From Thelonectria olida (lineage: Eukaryota; Ascomycota; Sordariomycetes; Hypocreales; Nectriaceae): DNA of 40,309 nucleotides. The stretch covers positions 1 to 40,309 of the forward strand of contig JAGPYM010000110.1 in NCBI GenBank assembly GCA_020736575.1, in the 5' to 3' direction. This document shows positions 11,435-21,849 of the stretch, piece by piece (within the stretch, counting starts at the first letter, position 1; every line of letters begins with the position of its first letter). The translations under genes and the position numbers were made by a program. Below the pieces are notes generated by a model. The model was not told where the DNA came from, made no database searches, and saw nothing but the letters and a program-made list of their open reading frames with translations.

Positions 11435-13212
11435 ATGGAAGTTGCTGGTATTGCACTGGGAGTTCTCCCCATCTTACTAAGGTCCGTCGATGCGTATAGA
11501 GACAGCATTCGCAGGGTCGGGACCATGATTCGAAGGCGCAAACATGTCGAAACGCTCGCGCGGGCGCTGCTTCTCCAACAGCAGATCCTCGAAGAGACGG
11601 TCAAAGCCGTCATTCTCGCCAGCGGGTGCGAGGATGTCCAGGCCCTGGACGAGGACCCATTTGCGTATTTCAACAATGACGACGTCCAAGAGCAGCTGGA
11701 GGACTACTTGGGTCCGAAGAATAGCATGGCCTTTGTCGGCCTGCTTACCACGAACAACGACATCGCCAAGAAGGTGGCCAAGAATATCTCAGGCCTCGTG
11801 CCTGCGCATTTGGTAGGCATGACTTGGCCATTCTGCTCGTACGAAGAATGCTCATCAGCTCGTAGGAGTATGGCCCGACGGACGACTTGATCGCCATCAT
11901 CGAGGCCAACCAAACAAGGACGAGAATATTGGTCGACTTGGCTCCAAGGGTGAAGTTACTGCTTGGCATAACCGACATCAAGACGACCATCCAAGAAATT
12001 GACGAGGGAACCGCAGCACTCGAGCGATTTTCAAGACTCATCCTGTCGAATCGCCAGTCGATCCGAACCTCTTCATCCAGAAAGGCCATCAGGCTCGCCA
12101 AGGCTCTTCGGCACATGCAGAGCTTTGCCAGCAATTTGCATCGCGCCATTCTACGAGGCCTCCAGAAGGGTTGCCACGAAAGCCATGTCACGAGACTACA
12201 TCTTGAGGACCGGGTTGACATGGCCATCGACATGTTGCAGCTGGTCGGAAAAGCTGACTGCAGCACGCCCCTCATGGCTTTTGACCTCGTTTTCGCTGGA
12301 TCTGGCCAGGGCGAGAGGATTTTCACTGAGATGGCCGTGCAGGTGTTCGTCGAGAACGACTGCGATGACGATTCTAGCATATTGCCAGTTGATGCGAGCC
12401 TACGTGATCGCGGCACTGACTCACAGCTAACCTTTGTCCTGCCTCAGTGCCCATCGCCGCTGAAGCCCGTGATAGCGTCTGTTGCCGACATCTGCGCCAC
12501 CATCAAAGAAGCCCATGGGTCCAAACGGCGCATTTCCCTCGCTCTCATGGGGAGTCGGGGGATAGGAACCATATCTGATAATCTACACCCAATGCGGCAG
12601 CTGCAGGAATGCACCACGGATTCCATTTCTTTGGCAGAGGTTTTGCAAGCTGAAACGATGACTCTTCCCTGGAAGTCTCGCATGCTCCTTGCTCTGCGGT
12701 TCGCTTCCAATCTTCTGCAGCTGCTTGGGACGTGCTGGCTCGAGCGCGCGTGGTCCAAGGACGACGTCTTCTTCTGTATCCGTCGGGCGGACACTGCCGT
12801 GCAGGACGAGACTGGCGTCGTCCAGGCCCGGGTAGACCTCAGCCGACCGTTCGTGGCGTGCTCATTTGGCAAGACGGGGCAGGCCGAGAGCAGCATCGAG
12901 CCTAAGGTGGCGCTGCTGGAGCTCGGCATCCTGCTCCTAGAGATTTGGCACAAGACGACGCTTGAGGCGCGGTTCGGCCTTGCACACGCCCCTAGTGCCT
13001 ACTACGATCGCATGGCACGAGCGCTCGAGTGGTTAGACGACGCGGACGAGCCGCTGCCGGACCTTTATGACAGAGCCGTTGCGCACTGCCTGAGAGTGAA
13101 CATTGGCAGTGAGACGCGGTTCGTGAACTGGGAGGATGCGAAGCTGTGGAATGCCATTTGCGGAAATGTCATCCAGCCGCTTTCGAAGATCTGCAAACAA
13201 TGGAGCAAATAG
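11435..13212 (+). CDS. DUF7580-type fungal protein
   Basis: Two exons, 11,435-11,812 and 11,866-13,212, giving 574 aa. The 53-nt intron begins GTAGGC and ends CGTAG; splicing joins ..LVPAHL to EYGPTDDLIAII in frame. The start MEVAGIALGVLPILL is chosen because the family begins this way; an in-phase extension upstream is not family-like. The protein is mostly helical. The N-terminal part (about 1-190) contains a conserved block around EETVKAVILASGCEDV. The C-terminal part (about 340-570) contains PWKSRMLLALRFASNLLQL, a TWSKDD-like ARAWSKDDVFF segment, and LLELGILLLEIWHKTTLEAR, the pattern of the fungal DUF7580 family. That C-terminal part resembles a degenerate protein-kinase-like fold, but I see no catalytic residues. 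Molecular role unknown. It lies 520 bp upstream of, and in line with, the C2H2-WD40 gene. Intact, with GC-rich codons and no RIP. Confidence 0.85.
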
Positions 13213-13733
13213 ATAACTCTAGCGAGTCTCGACCGGATCTCATCTCATCTAACTTGGGTAGCTTGCGGGAGCACCCGCCAGCGAACATCAGACCGGGCCG
13301 TGCCGCAATTGATAATGCCCACATCGAAATCAAACCCCTTGGATCATCAAGGAGACTTGCTTTGTGCGGACTTGGGACCTTGAATCCCTCAATGCAGTTT
13401 GGGAGGCAAACGTCCATGTCTAGGTAGACTAGGGGGGCAAGGGGGCTCTGGTGGGCGAGGAGGCACCCTAAACCCCATGCTTTATATGGACTCCGTACAT
13501 CTCTGCCAATCAGTCAACTGCCGAAGCGACTCGTGACCTTGCCCCTCCCCTCTTCATTTCCACCGTTGCCATCTCCCCCACGACGCTACCATTGAAGTGG
13601 ATGTCTGCTTGTTCACCGGGGCTGGCAGGGGACATGGGGGCTTGATTCTCTAAAGCCCAAAGCTGGCGCTGAATGGACTCCGACCATCATTCGCTGTTAG
13701 ATCAGTCGCTTGTCTCGAAGCTATCATGTTCGA
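13213..13733. promoter_or_regulatory. Intergenic region, probable terminator and promoter
   Basis: Contains the 3' flank of the DUF7580-type gene and the 5' region of the C2H2-WD40 gene. A CT-rich segment (cccctcccctcttcatttcc, about 13,540-13,562) 180 bp upstream of the next start codon is typical of filamentous-fungal promoters. No additional gene is supported. Confidence 0.4.
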
Positions 13734-16620
13734 ATGCTGTCGACAATGGACTCGCAGGACCCTCTCCGGGGCGCGTCGCTCGCCGACCTGGGACTCGAGA
13801 CGCTCAACTTCTTCGAGCGGGTTCAAGCAATTGATGGGACACCCAAAGAATGGCCTTCAGCTCCCTTGGCTACCGAGGCCGAGCGGTTTGAGCTTTGGGC
13901 CGTGAATCTCGGGCTATTCGTTGCAGGCCATGGCTCGCTAGATTACCGCCTTCGGGAGGCTGAGAGGTTGACACAAACCATCCAGAGGTTTCTCCAAGAG
14001 CTTACAGACTTGTTGGCTGAGGGTGAGAGCTGCTTGTCGAATACAAATATTGTTTTATTGCTGATCCAGAACCACCAGTCATCCAACTGCACCTCGGGCC
14101 TGAAAGTCGCGACGACAACGAGACAGACGCGGAAACATCCGACGACTCAGAGCCTTCCGAGAACGAAGACGATGGCGAAGAACCCCTCATTGAACTTCTC
14201 GTGGACGGTGTCCGAGACACAACAGACCGACTTTACAAGTTGTCGACCAAGATTCGATCTCCATCGTCGAGACTCGGGTCCTCCAGAGCGGCCACCCACC
14301 AACGAATTGACGAAGAAACCGGCGTCGACTTCCTCCGTGCCTTCGAGCAGGCCGACTATGATCACATCAGATCTCTTTTTCTCCAATACCAAAAGTCCAA
14401 GTCCCTCCAGACGGACCAACCTACAGAGCCAGAAGAAGAGGCAGCCGTAGAAGATGACGATGGTGTCTGGGAACCGATTCGAACTGTTCTAGCCCAACAT
14501 CGGGCTACCGATTCCTTCCTCGTCGGCCGGATTGCCCGCGCAAACATGCGTAGGAGACAGCAATTCGCGTACTGGAGAAAACACCGAGAAAAGCTTGCCC
14601 ATCATGCACGCGCCTCGATATCTCAACAGGGTCCCCTAACGTCGTCATATGGGATGCTCTCCCGGCCCTCGGCAGAAAGGAATCTATCTAGCGAGCAAAC
14701 CACGTCAATGGCCGAATTGGCTCCTCAATTGCCATCAGTCACCACAGCCACGAATCTGAACATCACACGCCTCGATGTTGTAGAGACTCGATCTGCTTTT
14801 ACGGTATCCGAGTATGCCGTCTCAACATGGCAACCGGCGGGAGACGCGGTGATCTTTCCTCCTCCTCCCAGAAGGCAGTCTGATGAGAAGTTCTTTGAGT
14901 GCCCATATTGTTTCACTCTTTGTCCTGCAAGCATTCTTACCGATAAGGCTTGGAAGTAAGGAAATCTTTGATGCAACGCACCTATCACATGACTGACAAG
15001 GAGTGAAGGGCTCACCTACTACACGATCTTCGTCCATACATCTGCACGTACGAGGACTGTAGAAATCCAGACCAGCTATATGACAGCCGCCAGGATTGGG
15101 ATCATCATGAGAACTCGTGCCATCGAAAGGTATGGCGTTGTCCGGAACATTCTAGTCAAGCATTTACCCAGTTGGAGGCATACCGAGACCATCTTCGCAA
15201 CGATCATGGTGAATATAGTGACGATGCCTCGGCGGCTCGGATCATTCGTGGGAGTGAATCTGTCTTCGATTCCACGGATCGGCCTTGCCCTGTATGCTCC
15301 ATCGTACTCGAAACTCCCCGGGCAATGCATAGCCACATGGCTTTGCATTTGGAGCGGTTCTCTCTCTTTTCACTGCCCCGAGCCGTTGCACTGGACGACG
15401 ATGATGTTTCAGATGCAGGCTCGGAGGTAGCCAATGGGACAATCGAGGATTCTCGGAATGAAGACTTCAGGCGGGATTGGGATATTTGGAGCGAGCACCC
15501 TCGCGATAAAGCCCTAGAAGGAGAAGAGCTCTGCAAGGTCCGCGAGGGCGAAGTTGGAGTGTCAGAGAAGAGGGCAGCCCAGATCTTCGTACCTGAATCA
15601 AGGCTCAAATTGACTGATGAAGCGATCAGGGCTCTCAACAGCCAGGTCAACTTGGTAGACAAGGAGAAGAATACCGGAGTTAGGTCCGGCTTGACGGTTA
15701 CGGGAACCACGGTGGAGATATTCGAGGATCACAACACAGCAGTCTACACGGTGGTGGTCTCTCCAGACAACAAATTCCTCGCCTCCGTGTCCGACGACAG
15801 GATTGTCAGAGTATGGGACTTAGGGACGAGAACATTATCTCAGACCTTGCAGGGTCATAAAAAGGGTTTCAGGTCCTTGGCCTGGTCCCCAAATGGCAAG
15901 ATAATAGCGTCTGGGTCTTATGACAAGACAATCAAGCTTTGGGACACGGCTACGGGGAGATGCATCCACACACTTGCAGGCCACCAAGGAGCCGTCAGCG
16001 GCCTTTCTTTCACATCCACCAGCAGGTTGCTGGCCTCTGCATCTCACGATAAGACATGCAAGTTGTGGGATGTGGACACGGGAACAGAGCGTTTTACCCT
16101 CACAGGGCACACGGTTGGGAACTTTTCTATAGGAATATCGCCCGACGACAAATACATTGTGTCAGGGTCGAACGACAAGACAGCCAAGATCTGGGACTTG
16201 GCTACGGGCAATTTGGTCCAGACACTCGCCGGTCATGCTCGCGTAGTTTACGCCGTTGCGTTCACGCCCGACAGCAAGATCCTTGCAACAGGCTCAAACG
16301 ACTGGACCATCAAGCTCTGGCACTTGGATTCCGGAACATTGTTCCGCACTCTCAAAGGCCATGAGAAGGGTGTCACCTCCTTAGCATTTTCGCCTGACGG
16401 ATTGCTCATGGCGTCTGGGGCTTACGACAATGTCGTCAGGATCTGGGACACAACCAGCTGGGAAACGGTTGGTGTTCTCGGCGGCCACTCGGGACACGTC
16501 TACGGTATTACATTCTCACGTGACGGCAGACAGATTGTCTCTGCATCTCGTGACAGGACCATGCGACTTTGGGATGTCGTTTGTGTGAAGCGACTGCCGC
16601 TGACGGAGGAGGCTGTATAG
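13734..16620 (+). CDS. C2H2 zinc-finger protein with C-terminal seven-blade WD40 propeller
   Basis: Three exons: 13,734-14,022, 14,070-14,955 and 15,009-16,620 (928 aa). Introns of 47 and 53 nt have CTGAT/CTGAC branch sites and AG acceptors; the second acceptor is AAG at 15,008. An alternative start is ATG 13,746. Residues 1-95 form a helical N-terminal domain (SLDYRLREAERL) seen at the start of many fungal C2H2 proteins. An acidic linker follows. Zinc-finger pairs are CPYC (about 373) with H-rich partner, CTYEDC..HHENSCH, CPEH..HLRNDH, and CPVC..HSHMALHLERF (485-509). From about 627 there are seven WD40 repeats with GH..WD dyads (for example SGSYDKTIKLWD), enough for a closed propeller, ending near the C-terminus. 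The zinc fingers suggest nucleic-acid or protein binding and the propeller protein binding. No NACHT or NB-ARC domain lies between them, unlike usual fungal NLRs. Substrate unknown. Confidence 0.85.
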
Positions 16621-17065
16621 TTGTCGTAGCTGGGTAGGTTGATAAATAGTCGCACTCTGCGTACTCCTAAAAATGCCTCAGCCTGTTTGAATTACTTGCA
16701 GCCAGCGACAAAAGACATCCAAGACCCCATGACGGAGTGTTAACCGTCTGGGTAGGCGATAGAGGAGAAGCCTACCATGTATTTTTAATTCTATTATATT
16801 ATTTATTTATTATTAAAAAATTAGTCTTAAAATTAAATTTATAACTTATTAGTTTTATTCATTTTATTATAATAAAAACTATGACTTAAGGCCTTACCTG
16901 CAGTTACCAGTGCATGTCTGTTATGTAATCGTGGGGGTGCATAAAGGTCCAGTGGATTGCATTAGTTGAGGGACAAGGGTTTCTCCGTGAGGGACTTGCA
17001 ATGCGTTTAGAATCTTTAATCAATCTTTTAGCTGCTCAAGATAGAACGCTACAGACTTGGAGAAT
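16621..17065. other. Intergenic region with a short AT-rich island
   Basis: The 3' flank of the C2H2-WD40 gene and 5' flank of the MFS gene. Bases 16,780-16,890 are about 90% A+T, in sharp contrast to their surroundings, and look like a small RIP-affected repeat remnant. No inverted termini or frame were recognised. Confidence 0.5.
16751..16776. other. Inverted repeat (hairpin) at the edge of the AT island
   Basis: GGTAGGC (16,751-16,757) and GCCTACC (16,770-16,776) could form a 7-bp stem with a 12-nt loop, 131 bp after the stop codon of the C2H2-WD40 gene. It might be a 3' UTR structure or the terminus of a small lost element. Confidence 0.35.
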
Positions 17066-18742
17066 ATGGCCTTGAAGCTAGTTTCCTATCCCATGGCGCT
17101 CTTAACGTCGAGCCACATGCACTCAGCAAGTAGCAGGCCGCCTCCGTTTCTCCGCCTTCGCTCAGACACTCGTTTCATCATCTTTGTCGCATGTTTTGCA
17201 ATCTTCACGGTTGGTTGATGGCTCCTTTTGCGATATCCAAGTCTCTGCTAACATGGATGGCTGTCCAGCACCTATTCTTCTATGGCATGGTGAGCGACCG
17301 GAACCTCCTCGATAGCCTCTTGCTCGTGCGGACCGGGATTAACACAACACAAAGCTTGTTCCAGTCATGCCGACCGCCTTGACAGAAAGAGCTGGTGTGC
17401 GACAGGAAGACTGTACGCCCGATCCCAATCCTTGTCGTCCAGCTTCAGTCTCTCTCGAAAGGATACTGACTCGTGCTCCTTCACTCAGTGCAGAAATGGA
17501 ATTCGATTCTCCAGGCCATCTATGGAGGCACAACGCTTGTGACGTCCCGTGAGTCTTCTTTACCCCTCCTTTGGCCATCCGGTTGCTGATGCAGTTCCCA
17601 TCTTCTCAGCGATCGCTGGTTGGTTCACGGACCGCATGGGCACCCGTCGCCTCCCGTTCCTCCTTTGTCTGCTCTGCCTCGCCGTCGCCACAGCGCTGCT
17701 CGCCGTCGGCACCAACATCGGCCTCTGGATTGCAGGACGCATTCTCCACGGCGCATCCTCGGGCATGCTGTGGACTGTGTGCCTGGCCCTTCTCAGCGAC
17801 ACGGTCGGTGAGGCAGGCATCGGCCATGCCGTGGGCATAATCGGCATCCCGATGAGCGTGGGTCCTATTGTCGGCCCTTTGCTTGGCGGTGTCATCTATG
17901 CTTATGGTGGATATTATGCCGTCTTTGGGTTGATGTTTGCGTTGATTGCTATTGACGCCGTGCTCCGACTCGTCATGATCGAGAAGAGAGTGGCCCAGGA
18001 GTGGCTTGAGACTGAGCCAGTCCAAATTGAAGGGGCCGAGACTCATGTCACAACTGATGTGAGACGTCCACCTCGTCCACTATCAAGGCTTCTGCTATCC
18101 TCTCGAATGCTTGTCGCCCTGGTTGGTGGGCTACTACAATCCTCCCTAAACGTTGCCTTTGACAGCACCCTGCCGCTTGTCGTCCATGACATCTTCGGGT
18201 GGCAGCAAACTGGACAGGGACTAATATTTATTGCCATTTTGGTCCCATCCCTCCTACAACCTGTCTTCGGTACGATAACCGACAAATACCAGCAAGGGAG
18301 ACGACTTCTCGCAGCCGGTGGGTGTCTTCTGGCCGCTCCAGTGTACGCGCTGCTGCGACTTGTCATTCACAACACGCTCGAGCAAAAGATCTTGCTCTGT
18401 GCTCTCTTGGTGCTTATCGGGCTGGCAATGGCCATGGCTATGCCGGCAATTATTGCCGAGATTGGAGCCACGGTTGCCGACATGGAGAAGAATGACCTGC
18501 AGGCCAGCGAAGGGACTGTCGTTGCCATGGGTTGGAGCCTGGTCAACGCGGCATATGCGGCCGGTTGCATGCTCGGGCCCTTATTCGCCGGTCTCATCCG
18601 TCAAGCGGCGGGCTGGCAAACCACAACGTGGTGTCTGGGGCTTTTGAGTGGCGTCACGGGATTATTTCTCTTGCTTTTTCTTGGGGGCTGGGTAGGAGGA
18701 AGGACACCGGCTTCATTTATCGCCCGCGTGGTCAAAGAGTAG
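17066..18742 (+). CDS. MFS transporter, vesicular-amine-transporter-like
   Basis: Five exons: 17,066-17,209, 17,269-17,289, 17,355-17,412, 17,489-17,548 and 17,595-18,742, giving 476 aa in one frame. Exon 2 is a 21-nt microexon (HLFFYGM). The introns of 59, 65, 76 and 46 nt start GT and end AG; GCTAAC and ACTGAC branch sites are visible. The spliced N-terminus reads RLRSDTRFIIFVACFAIFT..FFYGMLVPVMPTALTERAGV, as in fungal MFS proteins of the SLC18/VAT-like branch. The loop 2-3 motif is WFTDRMGTRRLPF and the TM5 motif includes GIPMSVGPIVGPLLGG, matching the antiporter signature. Twelve hydrophobic segments are expected in the plasma or vacuolar membrane; it is likely an H+-coupled drug or metabolite exporter with unknown substrate. 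Starts at ATG 17,093 or 17,117 are equally possible. It converges on the HET gene with only 86 bp between stop codons. Confidence 0.85.
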
Positions 18743-18828
18743 AACAACGACGCCACTGCCACAAACAGCAACAACCAAACTGACAGTCTTTACGCTGACC
18801 AGTGAAGCTGTGAATAACCAAGGCGATT

Positions 18829-21093
18829 CTAATAGAGGTGGATAATTTGCTCCATCTTCGCCTTGCCGTCAATGAATACGTTTGGTCCTTGCCAGCGCGC
18901 CACGCCACCCGTCACAAAAGAGCCCAGGCGCGTGTACGTGTCTTCTCCCCTTCCGCAAGGCGTCACCACCAGACCGATTTCCGTATATGGTTCGTTGTTG
19001 CCGGGAGCTCCAGACACACCAGCAGGCTCTGTATCGTTGTCTAGGCACGCCACCAAGAAGAAGAACAGATGGTTGCACTTCTCAACCTCTGATTCGACAT
19101 CAGGCACGAAGGTGCAGATCCTGTCATCCTTAAACTCTGCGACGTAAGGAGCACTCGGGCAACCTCTTTGTGGCCGCCAGTGGGCGACCTCCTTGATCAA
19201 CCCGCGCAAGACCAAGAGTCCTTCCATGACTTCTCCCAACGCAACACTCCCCCCAGAAATTTCTTTGATGCGACAGTCGAGTATTTCCGCCTGGTACAAG
19301 ATTGGTAGACTTGTGGTGCCCAAATCAACTTCGATGTGGCCTCCGCCGGCGAAAATGACGGGACCCTCGACCGACATCCATGACCAAGAGGGCGGCTTTG
19401 GAATGACCTCACCTCTAATGTTCATATCAGACGGGTCCGTAAACCACATCAGGTCGTAGAATAGGTGCTCTCTCCACAATCCGGCCATGTAAGTTAGTCC
19501 CGACATCTGTTGCACGAATCCAGCAACACCCGAAAAAGCAACGATCCTGTCTGACGAGTACGTCAGCTGCATACCCGTGTAGCTTTCTACCAATAGATGC
19601 CAGGCGTGGAGAAACGGCCGACGCGTCTCGTCGTCGCATTGGCCTCCGGGTTGCAAGACGGCTGCAAACTTCTCCTTCACCCGATCAGACATGGACCTGG
19701 GCATGCCGGTTGACCAAGGCTCTGAAGCCACGTATTCGTGGCACTCCCACGATAGACCACTCTTGGAAAAGAATATGTTTCTCGGGCTTAACAGGCGCTC
19801 CTGGAACACCCAAGCTCTTGTCAACAGCTTCGAATCCTCGAAATCGAAATGAGCGAGGCGGAAGTGAGCCTCCAAGTGCGGTTGCTCAGCCACGATACTC
19901 ACTCCTCCTGGGACTGGGAGGCGAGTCGGATGTCGTATCAGTGGATTACGGTGGCTAAGAAAACCACGCGGGTCGTATCCATCAAGTGCGGAGAGATTGC
20001 AGGTCGAGTTTGCGTAGACCGACTTCATTCGTGCAGCTTCTCTCTTCCAGTCCTCATTTGAGTCTTGACAGATGCAGAGAGAATCTATCCATAGGAATCG
20101 GTGTCCCAAGGCACGGGTTACAACCAGCGCGTCACGAAATGTCCCAGGCAGCCGATCATGTGGTATGCCGCGTTTTAGGTCCTCCATGTTGGCCAAAGTT
20201 AGTTTTAAAAACTGGCCAGTACCCCAGCAGTGACTTAAGGTGAGATATGTCAGGTTGGGTCCCGCGGGATCGGGTATGTAGATGCGTGGTGATAAAGGTT
20301 TATCAGGCTCCCCGACGTCGATCAGGCGGGTTGGCAGTGGTTCAGGCTGAGAAGGCGTGGAAACCGAGCGACTCCTTTCACAGGTGACATGGGATTTTTT
20401 GCATGCTTCCAGCCACGACTTAGCAAGGAGAAGGCTGGTTTCTGATGCCGTCGAGACCGTCAATCCCTTTGTTGATGTGGGTAGCATGGGAGGACATCGT
20501 GAATCTGATTGTGAGATAGACTTTCTTGGACTTGGAGAATCAGACATCTTACCTGAAGAGAGCAACACTGGCACAAGGCCCTGTAGAGGAAACCCAATAC
20601 CATCGACAACATTGTCTATCCAAACGCCAATGACGCAAAGTCTGCGAAGTTTCTCTACCTCGATCTTGAGAAAGACGATGGTGTCTTCTGACACGCCTCG
20701 TCCATCTTGTTCGAGAAGGATTTCACCAACTCTCTGGCATTCTTCCTGGTTCGTAATCTCCCAGATTTTGGAACAGAGGTGGCAACCTTGGAGATATGAC
20801 GAGCGAAGACCGCCGAGAGTACTGTGCCTGGCGTATTCGGAACCACATTGACCCAGCTCTTCATCCGATGGATTGTTGGCACATAATGAAGGCAGGGCTC
20901 TCAACAGCTTAGATTGTCGGCAGAATGCGATGCAATCGCTGCAGAACTTGTCTGGCTTGACAACCCCGCGATCATCAAGGTCATCGGCAAGGGTTCGTCT
21001 CCAGAGATTAGTCTCGGCTCTGCAAGCGGTGGTCATTGAGCTGTCTTTGGCGGCGGGAATGATGTATGAAGGAGTAATCACGGGCGATACCAT
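18829..21093 (-). CDS. Heterokaryon incompatibility (HET) domain protein
   Basis: A single uninterrupted frame of 754 aa with ATG at 21,093. The HET domain spans about residues 281-430: LTYLTLSHCWG, then LPGTFRDALVVTRALGHRFL leading into WIDSLCICQD (335-344), then ARMKSVYANSTCNLSALDG. The N-terminal 240 residues hold CSDCIAFC (51-58), GCHLCSKIW (103-111) and WLEACKKSHVTC (226-238), the Cys/His pattern that precedes the HET domain in many Pezizomycotina proteins. The C-terminal half (430-754) carries RAWVFQERLLSPR and PSWSWMSVEG, which are standard for the family. HET-domain proteins trigger growth arrest or cell death when incompatible partners meet; here the partner is unknown. The gene is intact and not RIP-mutated. 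Just upstream on the same strand is an oxidoreductase fragment. Confidence 0.93.
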   Translation of the reverse strand: MVSPVITPSYIIPAAKDSSMTTACRAETNLWRRTLADDLDDRGVVKPDKFCSDCIAFCRQSKLLRALPSLCANNPSDEELGQCGSEYARHSTLGGLRSSYLQGCHLCSKIWEITNQEECQRVGEILLEQDGRGVSEDTIVFLKIEVEKLRRLCVIGVWIDNVVDGIGFPLQGLVPVLLSSGKMSDSPSPRKSISQSDSRCPPMLPTSTKGLTVSTASETSLLLAKSWLEACKKSHVTCERSRSVSTPSQPEPLPTRLIDVGEPDKPLSPRIYIPDPAGPNLTYLTLSHCWGTGQFLKLTLANMEDLKRGIPHDRLPGTFRDALVVTRALGHRFLWIDSLCICQDSNEDWKREAARMKSVYANSTCNLSALDGYDPRGFLSHRNPLIRHPTRLPVPGGVSIVAEQPHLEAHFRLAHFDFEDSKLLTRAWVFQERLLSPRNIFFSKSGLSWECHEYVASEPWSTGMPRSMSDRVKEKFAAVLQPGGQCDDETRRPFLHAWHLLVESYTGMQLTYSSDRIVAFSGVAGFVQQMSGLTYMAGLWREHLFYDLMWFTDPSDMNIRGEVIPKPPSWSWMSVEGPVIFAGGGHIEVDLGTTSLPILYQAEILDCRIKEISGGSVALGEVMEGLLVLRGLIKEVAHWRPQRGCPSAPYVAEFKDDRICTFVPDVESEVEKCNHLFFFLVACLDNDTEPAGVSGAPGNNEPYTEIGLVVTPCGRGEDTYTRLGSFVTGGVARWQGPNVFIDGKAKMEQIIHLY

Positions 21094-21169
21094 CGATGTT
21101 TTTATTTTGAGATGGCTTGAGGCAGGTGATGAGGCGTCTGGTGGTACGCCAACTTCTCACCCTTCGTAG

Positions 21170-21445
21170 TCACGTGGAAGAAAAGTACCTTGCTAGCGAC
21201 AATACTAGGCTTAATAGTCTCGTTATACTTATTAACGCTGGTGCTACACACTATAAAGTCGACGCCAGTATCTTGAACCAGGTCATTAGGGCTGCCGTAT
21301 GCTCGAGTTTCCGGCGGGGGCTGGAACGTCTCAATCGCCAAGCGTGCGGACTCTACGCTTGAGTTGCAGAGGGTGACAATCCTGTAATGAGCCTTGCCGC
21401 GAGGAGAGAGGAGGTAGGGCAGGTGAGCAATGCTAGCTTAGCTGC
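21170..21445 (-). pseudogene. Fragment of a Gfo/Idh/MocA oxidoreductase (GAL80-like)
   Basis: Minus-strand frame with AHLPYLLSPRGKAHYRIV, LCNSSVESARLAIETF, then YGSPNDLVQDTGVDFIVCST, SVNKYNETIKPSIVASK. This is the N-terminal Rossmann part of the fungal GAL80-like Gfo/Idh/MocA family (about residues 10-100). The frame ends at a plausible splice donor (AAG|GTACTT) but no next exon follows; instead the HET gene's upstream region begins. An in-frame TAA lies near the N-terminal end (about 21,438), and the pogo element sits 78 bp further upstream. Only the dinucleotide-binding portion is left, so it cannot be a working enzyme. Confidence 0.65.
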
Positions 21446-21523
21446 TGGTGATCGGAATGGTCAGGTATGGTATAGTATGGACGTCAAACCATACCATATT
21501 AGCTGCTTATATAATAACCGGTA

Positions 21524-21574
21524 ACGTACATGATAAGCGAGTCGGAAATACAAGCGAGTCGGAAAAAAATCCCC
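21524..21574 (+). repeat. Left terminal inverted repeat of the pogo-type element
   Basis: Begins acgtacatgataagcg. It contains gcgagtcggaaa twice, at 21,537-21,548 and 21,554-21,565, 17 bp apart, a probable double transposase-binding site. It pairs with 23,333-23,383, with only RIP-type transitions between the two ends. Confidence 0.9.
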
Positions 21575-21849
21575 CAACCACCTTCATTTTCCTTTAATCA
21601 ATTATTTCTCAACCACCAAGTATGCTATAGTTAAGTAAAGAGAAAAATATTATCCTCGCCCTTTAGGCTCTTCGAAACGACCTAAAATTACGCATTTATC
21701 CCGCTGTAAGGATATATAAAGTCCTGCCTAGCACCCTTTATAATTGATATTATAGTAAACCTTCTCGAGGCGATATTATCCCAAATTTATACAAACTATC
21801 CGATCTAGAGGAATAGATTATTATTGAATATATTATCGACCTAGACTTT

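Noticed and set aside
11999..12430. Overlapping frames inside the DUF7580-type gene
   Set aside because: Shadow frames of GC-rich coding DNA without independent similarity.
14201..14959. Separate gene starting within the second exon of the C2H2-WD40 gene
   Set aside because: It starts with GTG, and the splice sites join it in frame to both neighbouring exons with family-consistent sequence.
21425..21523. Imperfect palindromic ggtatggt..accatacc segment as an operator or MITE
   Set aside because: 8-bp arms with an 18-bp spacer in a rearranged pseudogene flank; not distinguishable from chance.
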